Part shown: positions 7,328 to 14,640 of the stretch, piece after piece
Numbering within the stretch: the stretch's first letter is position 1
Layout: the number at the start of each line of letters is the position of its first letter
Source of the DNA: JBBSGA01 sp038254585
GTDB taxonomy: Bacteria > Chloroflexota > Chloroflexia > Chloroflexales > Kallotenuaceae
Assembly (NCBI GenBank): GCA_038254585.1
Contig: JBBSGA010000103.1
Location: forward strand, 1 to 17,687
Direction of reading: 5' to 3'
DNA: 17,687 bases
Made by a program: the position numbers and the translations under genes
The notes under the pieces: model-generated
What the model was told of the DNA's origin: nothing
The model's input: only the letters and a program-made list of their open reading frames with translations
Databases searched by the model: none

Positions 7328-9855
7328 AACAAGCCGCCCCGGCCAGCGGGGGCGCCCACGCTTTCCGCCCTGTAGGCGCTTCGCCGCCGCCAGGCGCAAC
7401 CGCCAAGACAGACCAGGAGCGTCGCAAGTGCGACGACACGTCCGCGTCTCCAGGCCACCGGCTGGTAGCGAAAGACGAGACGGTGCTGACCGCTGCCGAC
7501 CACCACCCCCCGAAAGACTACATTCGTCCGGTACACCGGCCGGGATGCCCCATCGACGGTCGCCTGCCAGCCCGACGCGTCGCTGTCGGCGAGCACGACC
7601 AAGACGGGGTATCCGGCACTGACGGCAAGCACCACGTGCTCCGGCTGATCGTCCACGATTGTGACCTGCGCTGCGGCCGGACCGGGAGCCGCGTTCCCCA
7701 GCTCTGGCACCGGCGCTTCGACGATAGCGGACCGGCTTGGATCAAAGGTTGGTGCGAAGCTCGCAGCCATCGCTTGCTCGGGCGCGACAACCTGCACCCT
7801 GTCGACCGGGTAGGCGCGGGGCAGCACCATGGGATTCTGGTAGACCCGCAGGTGCCCTTCACGGGCTACCTGGTGCCAGGACGGCCCACCACCCGCCGGC
7901 TGGACCGGCTTGGCGCTGATCAGGTATTTGACGTTGGCGAGGTCGAAGAAGCGCTGGGCGGCCGGCCCGATCACGGCGCTGCCCCCTAGGTCGTGGATCT
8001 GGCGTCCGTGATCGGCGAAGCGCTGATAGCGATCATCGACCAGGTCGTCGTTGCCAAAGGCATTGTCCAACCCCTGGGTCATCGACGCATTCCCAAACAT
8101 GACACCGTCGGTCGTGGCGATGCGAAACAGGCCGCCAGAGGCATGCAGAACACGCGTGAGGTGTGTTTCCGGATACATCAGCTGCCGCACGGCAACGTCA
8201 TTGAACAGGACGCCATTGCAGAAGAGATCGACCACGGTGATTCCGAGCATGCCGGTGAGAAGCGCGCCGCGCCAGCGAACTGACGGCAGGCCCAGCAGCG
8301 CAAGCCAGCCCAGGACGGCTGCGGCGAACAACCCGACGACCTGGACGTTGCGCGGCTGGTAGAACGCCGCGATGCGCCGCAGGGAGATATGGCGTGGCCG
8401 TGGGCCGAGGAGCCACGAGCCGCGGGCCGCGTGCGTGAGGTCATACACGGTCGCCGCGAGCAGAAAGATCGCGAGGGTCCCAGCCACGACCACGATCCAG
8501 CGGGCACGCCGGCTTCCGCGCAGGATTCCGTCGACTCCCAGACCGGCAAGTACGGCGGCAGCCAGGCTCCAGCTGAAATTTGGCCGCATGCCCCCGCTCA
8601 CATTCAGCAGCGGCAGGGTGAGGAGGCGGTCGACTCCCGGCAACGGATAGATCAGGGCCAGCGACAGGGCCGCAACGCCTACCCAGTAGCCGGTCATCGC
8701 GCGCCACCGGGCGCCGATGGCGCCGGCCACGACGAAGGGCAGGGTCCCGATGCCCATGTAGCTGACGAGGAGGTGGTAGTTCATCCCCGGCACGAAGAGG
8801 CGATTGCCGACCGGGGACCCAAACAAATAGGGATTGACAAGGAGCAGCCAGGACCGCAGGTTGGCCCAGGTGCCGGTGCTCTGTCCGAGCGTGGCGAGCG
8901 CTGCCGCGTGCGACCGAAGCACATACGTGACGCTCCGCGGAATCAGGTCGACCGCGGCGAGCAACTCCGGCAGCGTGAGGCCGATCGCGGCCAGCACGGC
9001 ACCGGCCAGGAGGAGCAAGGAGCGCAGGCGGCGCGGTGATTGACCGAGGTGCAGCAGCGCAAAACTGCCCCAGATGAGGGCGAACAGCAGCGCGGTTTCC
9101 GGATGGCCGCCGAGGTACGCGGCGGCCAAAGACCCCGTGAGCAGCAGGAACCAGCGCCCGCGCGGCGCCTCGACCAACCGCATGGTGCTGTAGAGCGCCA
9201 ACGGCAAGAAGGCCAGCACGTTGTGGTTGACCCAATGCAAGTAGGCGATGCCGCTGGCGCAAAACTGATAGGTTACCCCGGACCAACAGGCGGCGAGGGA
9301 ATGCACCCGCAGGCGGCGCATGACCAGAAAGAGGCCCCAGCCCATTAAGAAGAGCCGCGCGATGGCCGTCCCTGTCCAGCTATCGTAGGGTCCGAACGGG
9401 GCGAAGATGAGGTTCAGCGGGTACAGGATGGCCGCTTGCTCCGCACCTAAAAAGGGCATGCCGCTGTAAATCTGGGGATTCCACAACGGGATCTGCCCGT
9501 GCAGTAGCCGCCGGACGGCGACGAGCCGGTAGGGAAACCACTGGTAGTTGATATCCCAGCCGGAATCGTAGCCCGCGAGATCCGGGCGGTTGGCGAGCCG
9601 GGCGGGCCGGGACGGCAGCCAATAGCGATCGGGGAAGGTGTAGAGATGCTCGGTGGGGAGTGGGAGGCGCCCAGTCACGAGGGCCGGCAGGAAAAATGCC
9701 ACGCTGAGGCTCAGAAAGAGCAGAGGCGGCCACCAGTGCACCCGCCGGTGCATAGTGGCTGACCAATGTGCGAAGGCTGCCCCCATCGACGTCCGCGCCG
9801 AACGGGCGCGACGCCGACCAACTGATACCGGCCGCTCTCGCGGAGGGAAAGCCAT
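7213..9855 (-). CDS. YfhO-family multi-pass membrane protein (GT-C-like)
   Basis: This is a large integral membrane protein of 880 aa resembling the bacterial YfhO family, linked in Firmicutes to glycosylation of cell-surface polymers. After a first helix at about 43-62, a conserved luminal stretch reads WDINYQWFPYRL (100-111) and LWNPQIYSGMPFLG (124-137). About ten further hydrophobic segments follow. A soluble C-terminal part ends in GWQATVDGASRPVYRTNVVF and FRYQPVAWRRG, the usual YfhO ending, then a last helix. The final roughly 58 residues (RRRSAYRAESV onward) are not family-like, and the last 38 codons lie over the convergent glycosidase gene, so the original stop may be lost. ATG 9855 is used. 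ATGs at 9786 and 9753 are possible, and TATAGT just upstream would make the first start leaderless. Target polymer unknown. Confidence 0.85.
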   Translation of the reverse strand: MAFPPRERPVSVGRRRARSARTSMGAAFAHWSATMHRRVHWWPPLLFLSLSVAFFLPALVTGRLPLPTEHLYTFPDRYWLPSRPARLANRPDLAGYDSGWDINYQWFPYRLVAVRRLLHGQIPLWNPQIYSGMPFLGAEQAAILYPLNLIFAPFGPYDSWTGTAIARLFLMGWGLFLVMRRLRVHSLAACWSGVTYQFCASGIAYLHWVNHNVLAFLPLALYSTMRLVEAPRGRWFLLLTGSLAAAYLGGHPETALLFALIWGSFALLHLGQSPRRLRSLLLLAGAVLAAIGLTLPELLAAVDLIPRSVTYVLRSHAAALATLGQSTGTWANLRSWLLLVNPYLFGSPVGNRLFVPGMNYHLLVSYMGIGTLPFVVAGAIGARWRAMTGYWVGVAALSLALIYPLPGVDRLLTLPLLNVSGGMRPNFSWSLAAAVLAGLGVDGILRGSRRARWIVVVAGTLAIFLLAATVYDLTHAARGSWLLGPRPRHISLRRIAAFYQPRNVQVVGLFAAAVLGWLALLGLPSVRWRGALLTGMLGITVVDLFCNGVLFNDVAVRQLMYPETHLTRVLHASGGLFRIATTDGVMFGNASMTQGLDNAFGNDDLVDDRYQRFADHGRQIHDLGGSAVIGPAAQRFFDLANVKYLISAKPVQPAGGGPSWHQVAREGHLRVYQNPMVLPRAYPVDRVQVVAPEQAMAASFAPTFDPSRSAIVEAPVPELGNAAPGPAAAQVTIVDDQPEHVVLAVSAGYPVLVVLADSDASGWQATVDGASRPVYRTNVVFRGVVVGSGQHRLVFRYQPVAWRRGRVVALATLLVCLGGCAWRRRSAYRAESVGAPAGRGGLFHGLVSKTAIAPHSTRGMVTDQPPSSRRSGSSPPSGAR

Positions 9856-9863
9856 GGTCCAAT

Positions 9864-9869
9864 ACTATA
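9864..9869 (-). promoter_or_regulatory. Possible -10 box for a leaderless YfhO-like transcript
   Basis: TATAGT lies on the minus strand with its last base 9 bases before the ATG at 9855, so initiation would fall at or next to the start codon. No clear -35 is seen. No ribosome-binding site precedes the ATG, which fits leaderless translation, but the gene could equally be read from the upstream small membrane-protein gene. Confidence 0.3.
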
Positions 9870-9966
9870 GGCAGCGCAGATGGGCGGCACATGAGAGGAA
9901 GGAGAATTGCAGATGAGACATGCCCAATGCTGCGCCGCGACAGTACGTTCCGTGAAGCCTCGCGCA

Positions 9967-10392
9967 TCAGGTAGGTGCATGGCCGTGTGCCGCGCGGCCC
10001 CGCCGTTGGTCCCGCCACGTCCAGCCGGCCGCGAGCATCGCCGTCCCGGCCATCGCCAGCGGCGGCCACGTGGGCAACGTGAAGGCCGCCAGGCGGGTGG
10101 TGGTACCGGTTCGGCGGTTCTCATACCAGACGGCGACCCAGCGCGCGTTCGTGTTGTCGCTGGAGAACATCGAGTACCCGTAGGGACTGAAGCGGTCGGC
10201 CAGGACGACGAGCGGCCATACCTCGACGCGCAGCTCCGCCCCGCCGGCGATCGGCAGCAGCACTTTGCTGCCGCGGCGGTACTTCCACTGCTCGCTCGCC
10301 AGGACGATCGCGGCCACGAGGACGAGCCACACCATCAGCCCGGTGACGGCCCATCGTGCCTGGATCGAGTAGCCCTGCAGCCGGCCCTTCAC
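9967..10392 (-). CDS. Small two-helix membrane protein of unknown function
   Basis: I do not recognise this 141-aa protein. It has a hydrophobic segment at about 13-33 (WAVTGLMVWLVLVAAIVLAS), then a polar region of about 75 residues with beta-like pattern (GGAELRVEVWPLVVLADRF, NARWVAVWYENR), then a second hydrophobic segment near 108-125 and a basic tail. This suggests an outward-facing domain held by two helices. The start is GTG at 10392, with GGAGG about 12 bases upstream, somewhat far. It precedes the YfhO-like gene on the same strand by 111 bases, so a shared role at the cell surface is possible. Third-position GC bias and regular hydrophobicity support it being real. Confidence 0.6.
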   Translation of the reverse strand: MKGRLQGYSIQARWAVTGLMVWLVLVAAIVLASEQWKYRRGSKVLLPIAGGAELRVEVWPLVVLADRFSPYGYSMFSSDNTNARWVAVWYENRRTGTTTRLAAFTLPTWPPLAMAGTAMLAAGWTWRDQRRGRAAHGHAPT

Positions 10393-10602
10393 GTCTATTC
10401 GCCGCCTCCACCCACGCCCGGCAAAGCCGCGCCCTACCCTCGATCATAGCACGGCTGCTTCCCAGACCGCGCACCTCTGCCAGAACGCGTTAGGGCGCCA
10501 CTACCGTAACTTTTCCCGTAACGATTGCGGGACGGTGGGTGTGTAGTCTAGCAGGGCAGGCTACAAAGTTACCAGGCACGGAGATGCACCTGCACTGGGT
10601 GA

Positions 10603-10707
10603 TCTCAGCGGAGCACTATCGCCGGCGGGCATCACGAGATCTTCGTGATCGATCGCGACGGCAGCGGTCTCACACAGCTGACCCATGGCGCCGTGTGGGC
10701 GCAATAA
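10603..10707 (+). pseudogene. Relic of a TolB/PD40-type beta-propeller blade
   Basis: Between a TGA at 10600-10602 and a TAA at 10705-10707 one frame reads SQRSTIAGG and then HHEIFVIDRDGSGLTQLTHG. The second part closely follows the PD40 blade pattern (EIYVMNADGSGLTRLT). The first part fits the preceding 'SPDGSTIAF' strand, with an apparent loss of about six residues between them. There is no start codon or ribosome-binding site. A single blade cannot fold alone, so this is read as the remnant of a larger TolB-like or WD40-like gene. A chance resemblance over some 25 residues seems unlikely but is not excluded. Confidence 0.55.
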
Positions 10708-10731
10708 CGACAGCTCCATCGGTTTGCAGCG

Positions 10732-10737
10732 TATACT
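10732..10737 (+). promoter_or_regulatory. TATACT -10 candidate upstream of the Uma2 gene
   Basis: TATACT is a good -10 box 35 bases before the GTG start. The best -35 match, ACGACA at 10707-10712, is weak and has a 19-base spacer. The surrounding 10-mer GTATACTGTC recurs exactly at 16110-16119 before the serine hydrolase gene. Confidence 0.4.
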
Positions 10738-10771
10738 GTCCTTAGCAGCCGATCCCGCGCAAAGGAAGCAG

Positions 10772-11392
10772 GTGATAGACATCGGCATTCGACAGCCGGC
10801 CCTCCACATGACCTGGGAAGAGGATGAGCTCGTGCTTAGCCTGGCGCCGCTGCAGGGACGCTGGACGGCCGAGCAATACCTCCTGTTGACCGACCAGACC
10901 AACCGCCTGATCGAATTTACCGATGGCTACATCGAGGTCCTGCCCATGCCGACCGACCGTCACCAGGCGATCCTCGAGCTCCTCTTCCTCGCCCTGCGGG
11001 CATACGTCGCGCAGCATGGCAGCAAGGTGCGCTTTGCGCCGCTGCGCGTCCGGATGCGTGCCGGTAAGTACCGTGAGCCGGACATTATCCTGGTGCGCGA
11101 CGCGAATGACCCGCGCCGGCAGGATCGCTACTGGCGCGGCGCCGACCTGGTCGTCGAAATCGTCAGCCCCGACAATCCGGAGCGTGACACGACCGAAAAG
11201 CGGGCCGACTACGCCGAGGCCGGTATTCCCGAGTACTGGATCGTCGATCCCGAGGCGGAGACGATCGCCGTTCTCCATTTGGCCGGCCAACATTACGTCG
11301 AGCACGGCGTCTTCCGGCGTGGTACCACGGCCACCTCGGTCTTGCTCGCGGGCTTCGCCGTGGACGTGAGCGCGGCGCTCGAATCAAACTGA
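10772..11392 (+). CDS. Uma2-family (DUF820) PD-(D/E)XK nuclease-like protein
   Basis: The predicted protein has 206 aa and matches the Uma2/DUF820 family, which has a restriction-endonuclease-like fold and is very abundant in cyanobacteria and Chloroflexota. Family signatures in order are WTAEQYLLL, LIEFTDGYIEVLPMP, REPDIILVRD (Asp104), ADLVVEIVSPDNPERDTTEK (Glu129, Lys143) and YAEAGIPEYWIVDPE. The Asp, Glu and Lys are the expected active-site set. GTG at 10772 was chosen because AAGGAAG lies just upstream and the length then matches the family. ATG at 10808 is an alternative, and the frame extends upstream to 10685. These genes are usually solitary and their biological role is unsettled. It is convergent with the phosphotransferase gene. 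Confidence 0.88.
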   Translation: MIDIGIRQPALHMTWEEDELVLSLAPLQGRWTAEQYLLLTDQTNRLIEFTDGYIEVLPMPTDRHQAILELLFLALRAYVAQHGSKVRFAPLRVRMRAGKYREPDIILVRDANDPRRQDRYWRGADLVVEIVSPDNPERDTTEKRADYAEAGIPEYWIVDPEAETIAVLHLAGQHYVEHGVFRRGTTATSVLLAGFAVDVSAALESN

Positions 11393-11462
11393 TCTAGCCT
11401 ACATTATTCACCAACCACCGCCGCCGCGCTCCAACCCGCTTCAGCGCGTTTCGCGTAGCAGA

Positions 11463-11480
11463 CACCGAATTCATTCGGTG
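11463..11480. terminator. Hairpin between convergent Uma2 and phosphotransferase genes
   Basis: CACCGAA and TTCGGTG form a perfect 7-bp stem around TTCA, placed in the 118-base gap between two converging genes. There is no U-tract on either side, so it is a weak bidirectional terminator or RNA-end stabiliser candidate. Confidence 0.4.
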
Positions 11481-11510
11481 GGCTCAGCGGACGATCATGA
11501 ATAATCCAGG

Positions 11511-12419
11511 CTATAGCGTCTCGAATGCCTGGGCGACGAAGAATCGGTGTCCTTCGCGCATCTTCCTTTCGGCACTCTCGCCGCCGGCCCACTCTTCCAG
11601 TCGACCGGCCGGTCGCAGGGCGGCGCAGAGGTCCCAGTACGGAAGGTGCGTGAGATCGACGCCCGTCGTCGAAGAATAGTGCTGCGTAAAGCTATGCATC
11701 GCGTCGACGCCGAATGCCCACAGGATTTCAAGCCGGCTGTTGGCCAGATCGGCGAGCGGGTCCCCCACGGCCGCGTCTTCCCAGTCGACGACGGCCGCCA
11801 GCCGGCCGTCCTTCCAGACGATATTGCCCGGCCAGAAATCTCCGTGAAGCAGGACAGGCTTGTTCCGTCGAGGTAACGGCCAGATCGACGCCAGCGTCTC
11901 ACGAATACGCCCTTCGTCCAGCGATTCGTCAACCTGTGCCGGTCGTGCTCGCAACTTTTCGCCAACGAGCTGTTCTTGTGCCGGTAGAAAGGACAAATCA
12001 AGGGTCGAGGTATCGACAGCGTGGATCCTGGACAGGTGCGTGACCAGCTGCAGGATGAGACCGGCGAGATGAGCGGGCGCGAAGTCGGTCTCGCCCTCGA
12101 CGTATTCGACGACGATGCACGGCGTGGCGAAAATCTCGCCGGATCGATCGAGATAATACGGATCCGGCACGGCCACTCCCACGGATTGCAATATCTGTAA
12201 GAGCTTGAATTCGTCTGCTGCTACATGCGGGTTCCGATTGAGGTCCACCGCGCCATGCCGCCGTACGACCAATTTTCGCGTCTGGCCGTCCGGCCGCTCA
12301 ATCTCAAGCGCCGTCACCTGCGCTGAGACCCCGCCCTTCAAGTCCCATGCGCGAAGCAGCTTGCTTGGGGGATCAATCTGTTGAACCAATCGTGCAAACT
12401 TTTCGTCTTCTTCTGCCAT
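11511..12419 (-). CDS. APH-family phosphotransferase
   Basis: This soluble small-molecule kinase of the aminoglycoside phosphotransferase/choline kinase fold is 302 aa. The catalytic loop reads LLHGDFWPGNIVW (Asp194 as base, Asn199 for metal). It is followed by VVDWEDAAVGDPLADLA with Asp212 as the second metal ligand. The N-lobe has KLVVRRHG for the ATP-binding lysine or arginine region, and VEYVEGE marks the hinge. AGGA lies 9 bases before the ATG. The gene starts 45 bases after the NmrA-like gene and no promoter is visible between them, so it is probably the last gene of the TetR-linked operon. Family members act on aminoglycosides, macrolides, homoserine, choline and other alcohols. The substrate here cannot be chosen, and antibiotic resistance should not be assumed. 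Confidence 0.88.
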   Translation of the reverse strand: MAEEDEKFARLVQQIDPPSKLLRAWDLKGGVSAQVTALEIERPDGQTRKLVVRRHGAVDLNRNPHVAADEFKLLQILQSVGVAVPDPYYLDRSGEIFATPCIVVEYVEGETDFAPAHLAGLILQLVTHLSRIHAVDTSTLDLSFLPAQEQLVGEKLRARPAQVDESLDEGRIRETLASIWPLPRRNKPVLLHGDFWPGNIVWKDGRLAAVVDWEDAAVGDPLADLANSRLEILWAFGVDAMHSFTQHYSSTTGVDLTHLPYWDLCAALRPAGRLEEWAGGESAERKMREGHRFFVAQAFETL

Positions 12420-12464
12420 GCAAGCGTATCCTGAATCACAATCGCCGCGCTGCCCGCCGAGGCT

Positions 12465-13355
12465 TCACACGCCCGCGCCGTAGTCGCGCCGCACGACCTC
12501 GGCCAGGCACGTCGGGGCGATCGCCGGATAACGGCGGCGGGTCTCCGACGGGTCGAAGGCCATGTTGCGCGTATCCATGACGACGCCGGCCTGGATCTGC
12601 CGCGCCAGCATCGGATTCACCGGTCGCATCAGCACCGCCATCAGGCGCATCAGCGGCAGTGGCACGGCTCGGGTCGTGCCCGTCCTTCCGGTAACCGTCT
12701 GCACAATCGCCGCGACCTCGCGCATACTGAGGTTCTCCGGCCCGCCCACCTCCACCACCTCTCCGCGCATGGCCGGGTCCACGACGGCCTGCTCGACGAA
12801 CCGCGCGACATCGGCGACCGACACGAAGTTGATCGGGTTGCGCCCCCGGCCGAAGATTATCGTCGATCCACGCTTGAGCAGTGGCTCCCCGATCAGCTGC
12901 GCCCAGGTCTCCATGAAAGCGGTCGGCCGGATGATCGTCCAGGCCAGCCCGCTCGCCCGCAGCTCTTGCTCGGCCAGGTACTTCATCCGGAAAAGCTCCA
13001 TCGGATGGTCGCGTGCCGCACCTTGGATCGACACGAGGATGAAGTGCTCCGCGCCGCCGGCCTGCGCGGCCCGGAGCAGGTTGGCGTTGCCCTGGCCGTC
13101 TACGGACCGCGGGTTGTAGGCTCCGGTCCCCATGAACCCATGCATCGCGGAGATGACCGTCCGTGCTCCCGCGGCGGCCTGTTCCACCGCCCGCGGGTCC
13201 AGCACGTCGCCCGCCACAAGCTCGACCAGGTCGCTCCGGAGATGCGCGGCGCGCGCCGGGTCGCGCGTCAGGACCCGCGTCTCCAGCCCGCGCGCCATGA
13301 GCAGGCGCACGATCTGCGTCCCCAATTTCCCGGTTCCACCGGCGATCAAGATCAT
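12465..13355 (-). CDS. NmrA-like NAD(P)-binding protein (atypical SDR)
   Basis: The 296-aa protein begins with a Rossmann nucleotide-binding loop, MILIAGGTGKLG (Gly6, Gly9, Gly12), then TRVLTRDPARAA, typical of NmrA/SDR a5-type proteins. VELVAGDVLDP and HFILVSIQGA follow. The canonical YxxxK is replaced by a region reading FRMKYLAEQELRASGLAWTIIRPT, usual for this atypical branch. FVSVADVARFVEQAV supports the same family. Members are NAD(P)H-dependent reductases or redox-sensing proteins. It starts 3 bases after the stop of the NTF2-like gene, so translation is probably coupled, and it precedes the phosphotransferase gene. Substrate unknown. Confidence 0.92.
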   Translation of the reverse strand: MILIAGGTGKLGTQIVRLLMARGLETRVLTRDPARAAHLRSDLVELVAGDVLDPRAVEQAAAGARTVISAMHGFMGTGAYNPRSVDGQGNANLLRAAQAGGAEHFILVSIQGAARDHPMELFRMKYLAEQELRASGLAWTIIRPTAFMETWAQLIGEPLLKRGSTIIFGRGRNPINFVSVADVARFVEQAVVDPAMRGEVVEVGGPENLSMREVAAIVQTVTGRTGTTRAVPLPLMRLMAVLMRPVNPMLARQIQAGVVMDTRNMAFDPSETRRRYPAIAPTCLAEVVRRDYGAGV

Positions 13356-13358
13356 CGC

Positions 13359-13835
13359 TTACCTTCCATGCATCGCCGCGGGGCCAAGGGTGGTGTCACC
13401 CGGCTTCTCCCCGGCGACGATCTGCGCGACCGCGGAATCGGTCCCCGCGCCGGCCTCTTGCACCGGCTCCATGTACAGCCTCGCCCACACGACACGACCG
13501 TGCTGCACCCCCTGGATCGTCACCCCGCGCTGCCAGAACCGCGCGCCGTCGCGGCGGGTGCCCGTCCATTCCCACTCGGCCCAGACCGTGTCGCCGTCTT
13601 CGACCGTGTGGAGCAGCGTGGCCTGTATGTTGGGAACGCCGGCAAAGATCTGTGCCCAGTTCTTGCGCATCTGGGCATGGCCGCGGAAGGCCCGGTCGAG
13701 ATGCACCGGGAACTCGCTCCGGTAGTCGGGATCGAAACACGCGGTGAGCGCGTCGAGATCGTGCCCGCTGATCGCCCGCTCGATGCCCCGAACGCACTCG
13801 GCAGGGCTGGATATCCTCCCCGTTCTGTTCTCCAC
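13359..13835 (-). CDS. SnoaL/NTF2-like protein
   Basis: The predicted protein is a 158-aa cystatin-like alpha+beta barrel of the SnoaL/NTF2-like superfamily. It opens with a helix (SPAECVRGIERAISGHDLDALTACF), then DPDYRSEFPVHLDRAFRGHAQMRKNW, and later strands TVWAEWEWTGTRRDGARFWQRGV and GRVVWARLYMEPV. Such proteins include small polyketide cyclases, epoxide hydrolases and isomerases, and many without known activity. The start is GTG at 13835 because a perfect AAGGAGG lies 7 bases upstream. A TTG further up (13853) would place that ribosome-binding site inside the gene. It is first in the operon with the NmrA-like and phosphotransferase genes, downstream of a TTGACT-N17-TAGTAT promoter next to the divergent TetR gene. 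Confidence 0.88.
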   Translation of the reverse strand: MENRTGRISSPAECVRGIERAISGHDLDALTACFDPDYRSEFPVHLDRAFRGHAQMRKNWAQIFAGVPNIQATLLHTVEDGDTVWAEWEWTGTRRDGARFWQRGVTIQGVQHGRVVWARLYMEPVQEAGAGTDSAVAQIVAGEKPGDTTLGPAAMHGR

Positions 13836-13847
13836 GGCGTACCCTCC

Positions 13848-13875
13848 TTGCAAATTCCTGTATATTCGCTATACT
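13848..13875 (+). promoter_or_regulatory. Promoter of the TetR-family regulator
   Basis: TTGCAA (13848-13853), a 16-base spacer and TATACT (13870-13875) form a fair sigma-70 promoter, with start near 13882. Its -10 overlaps the -10 of the divergent operon on the opposite strand, so the two promoters compete for polymerase. Confidence 0.5.
13860..13874. promoter_or_regulatory. TetR operator candidate GTATA-N5-TATAC
   Basis: GTATATTCGCTATAC has perfect 5-base arms around 5 bases and covers the start site and -10 of the NTF2-like operon and the -10 of the TetR gene. ATTCCT also occurs twice, at 13854-13859 and 13876-13881, 22 bases (about two helical turns) apart, each followed by a TATATTC-like stretch. 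Both patterns fit binding by a TetR dimer or pair of dimers. Confidence 0.5.
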
Positions 13876-13899
13876 ATTCCTATATTCATTAGAAGTCAA
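13871..13899 (-). promoter_or_regulatory. Promoter of the NTF2-NmrA-phosphotransferase operon
   Basis: On the minus strand TTGACT (13899-13894), a 17-base spacer and TAGTAT (13876-13871) form a near-consensus promoter. Its start is near 13864, about 15 bases before the AAGGAGG ribosome-binding site. The surrounding sequence is markedly AT-rich. Confidence 0.65.
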
Positions 13900-13920
13900 T
13901 ACTGGTGAATGAGGAACTGT

Positions 13921-14583
13921 GTGACCGAGTCCGGGCAGAAGCGCCGCTATCACTCCCTGCAGCGGCAGGCGCAGGCGCAGGCGACGCGAGACAAGATCCT
14001 GGAGGCCGCGCGCCTGCGGTTCGGCGCCGACGGGTACGTCGCGACCACGCTGCCCGCGATCGCGCGCGAGGCGGGCGTGGCTGTGGCGACCGTGACGGCG
14101 GTGTTCGGCACCAAGCCGGCGCTGCTGGATGCGCTCATCAAATCGGCCGTGCGCGGCGACGCGGAGCCGGCGCCGTTAGCGGAGCGCGAGTGGTGGCAAG
14201 CGGTGCTGCGCGAGCCCGAGCCGATACGCCAACTGGAACGTTATGCCGCGAACGCGCGGCGGATCCACGGCCGGACCACGGACCTCTTCGAGATCGTGCG
14301 GGGCGCGGCCGCGGCGGAGCCGGAGATCGCCGTGCTGCGGCGCGAGCTCGGCGAGTCGCACCGCCAGGACGACGGGCTGGTGGCCGAATCGCTGGCGCAG
14401 AAGGGCGCGCTCGGCCGCGGCGTAACGGTCGAGCGCGCGGCTGATCTGCTGTGGGCGCTGGGCTCGGCCGATCTCTACCGGCTGCTGGTGGTCGAGCGCG
14501 GATGGCCGCCGGAGGAGTACGAGCAGTGGCTGGCCGCGGCCTGGATCGACGCGCTGCTGGACGCGGCAGGGCTGCGTGGCTGA
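13921..14583 (+). CDS. TetR-family transcriptional regulator
   Basis: This DNA-binding regulator of 220 aa has an N-terminal TetR_N domain. TRDKILEAARLRFGADGYVA leads into the helix-turn-helix at about 43-62 (TLPAIAREAGVAVATVTAVF), then GTKPALLDALI. The C-terminal ligand-binding half is helical and not informative. GTG at 13921 was chosen because GAGGA lies 5 bases upstream. An ATG at 13909 in the same frame has no ribosome-binding site. It is divergent from the NTF2-like operon and its promoter overlaps that operon's promoter, so it most likely represses both itself and the operon in response to a small, probably hydrophobic, ligand. Confidence 0.92.
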   Translation: MTESGQKRRYHSLQRQAQAQATRDKILEAARLRFGADGYVATTLPAIAREAGVAVATVTAVFGTKPALLDALIKSAVRGDAEPAPLAEREWWQAVLREPEPIRQLERYAANARRIHGRTTDLFEIVRGAAAAEPEIAVLRRELGESHRQDDGLVAESLAQKGALGRGVTVERAADLLWALGSADLYRLLVVERGWPPEEYEQWLAAAWIDALLDAAGLRG

Positions 14584-14640
14584 GGCCGGCCGCGACCGTA
14601 GTCGAGATTCAGGTATTAATTGGCTATGAAGAGAATCAGA

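Larger units (their letters stand above)
10393..10771. other. 379-base gene-poor stretch with relics and promoter-like elements
   Basis: This stretch separates the divergent membrane-protein and Uma2 genes. It holds a minus-strand TATGAT (10448-10443) without a clear -35, possibly for the small membrane protein. It also has a direct repeat CCGTAAC near 10506 and 10518, an inverted TCCCG/CGGGA around 10515-10533, a beta-propeller relic at 10603-10707, and the Uma2 promoter candidate near 10732. No intact gene is seen. Confidence 0.55.

Noticed and set aside
5105..7399. 764-codon open frame antisense to the glycosidase gene
   Set aside because: Its product is rich in Arg, Ala, Val and Asp with no domain, and it mirrors the third-position GC bias of the real gene on the plus strand, which has clear motifs and a ribosome-binding site.
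6034..7989. 651-codon plus-strand frame across the glycosidase end and the YfhO-like gene
   Set aside because: The product is a low-complexity Arg/Ala/Pro run that crosses two genes with recognisable domains on other frames.
11511..12419. Aminoglycoside resistance gene
   Set aside because: The kinase motifs show the fold only. Neighbours and general divergence give no support for an antibiotic substrate.
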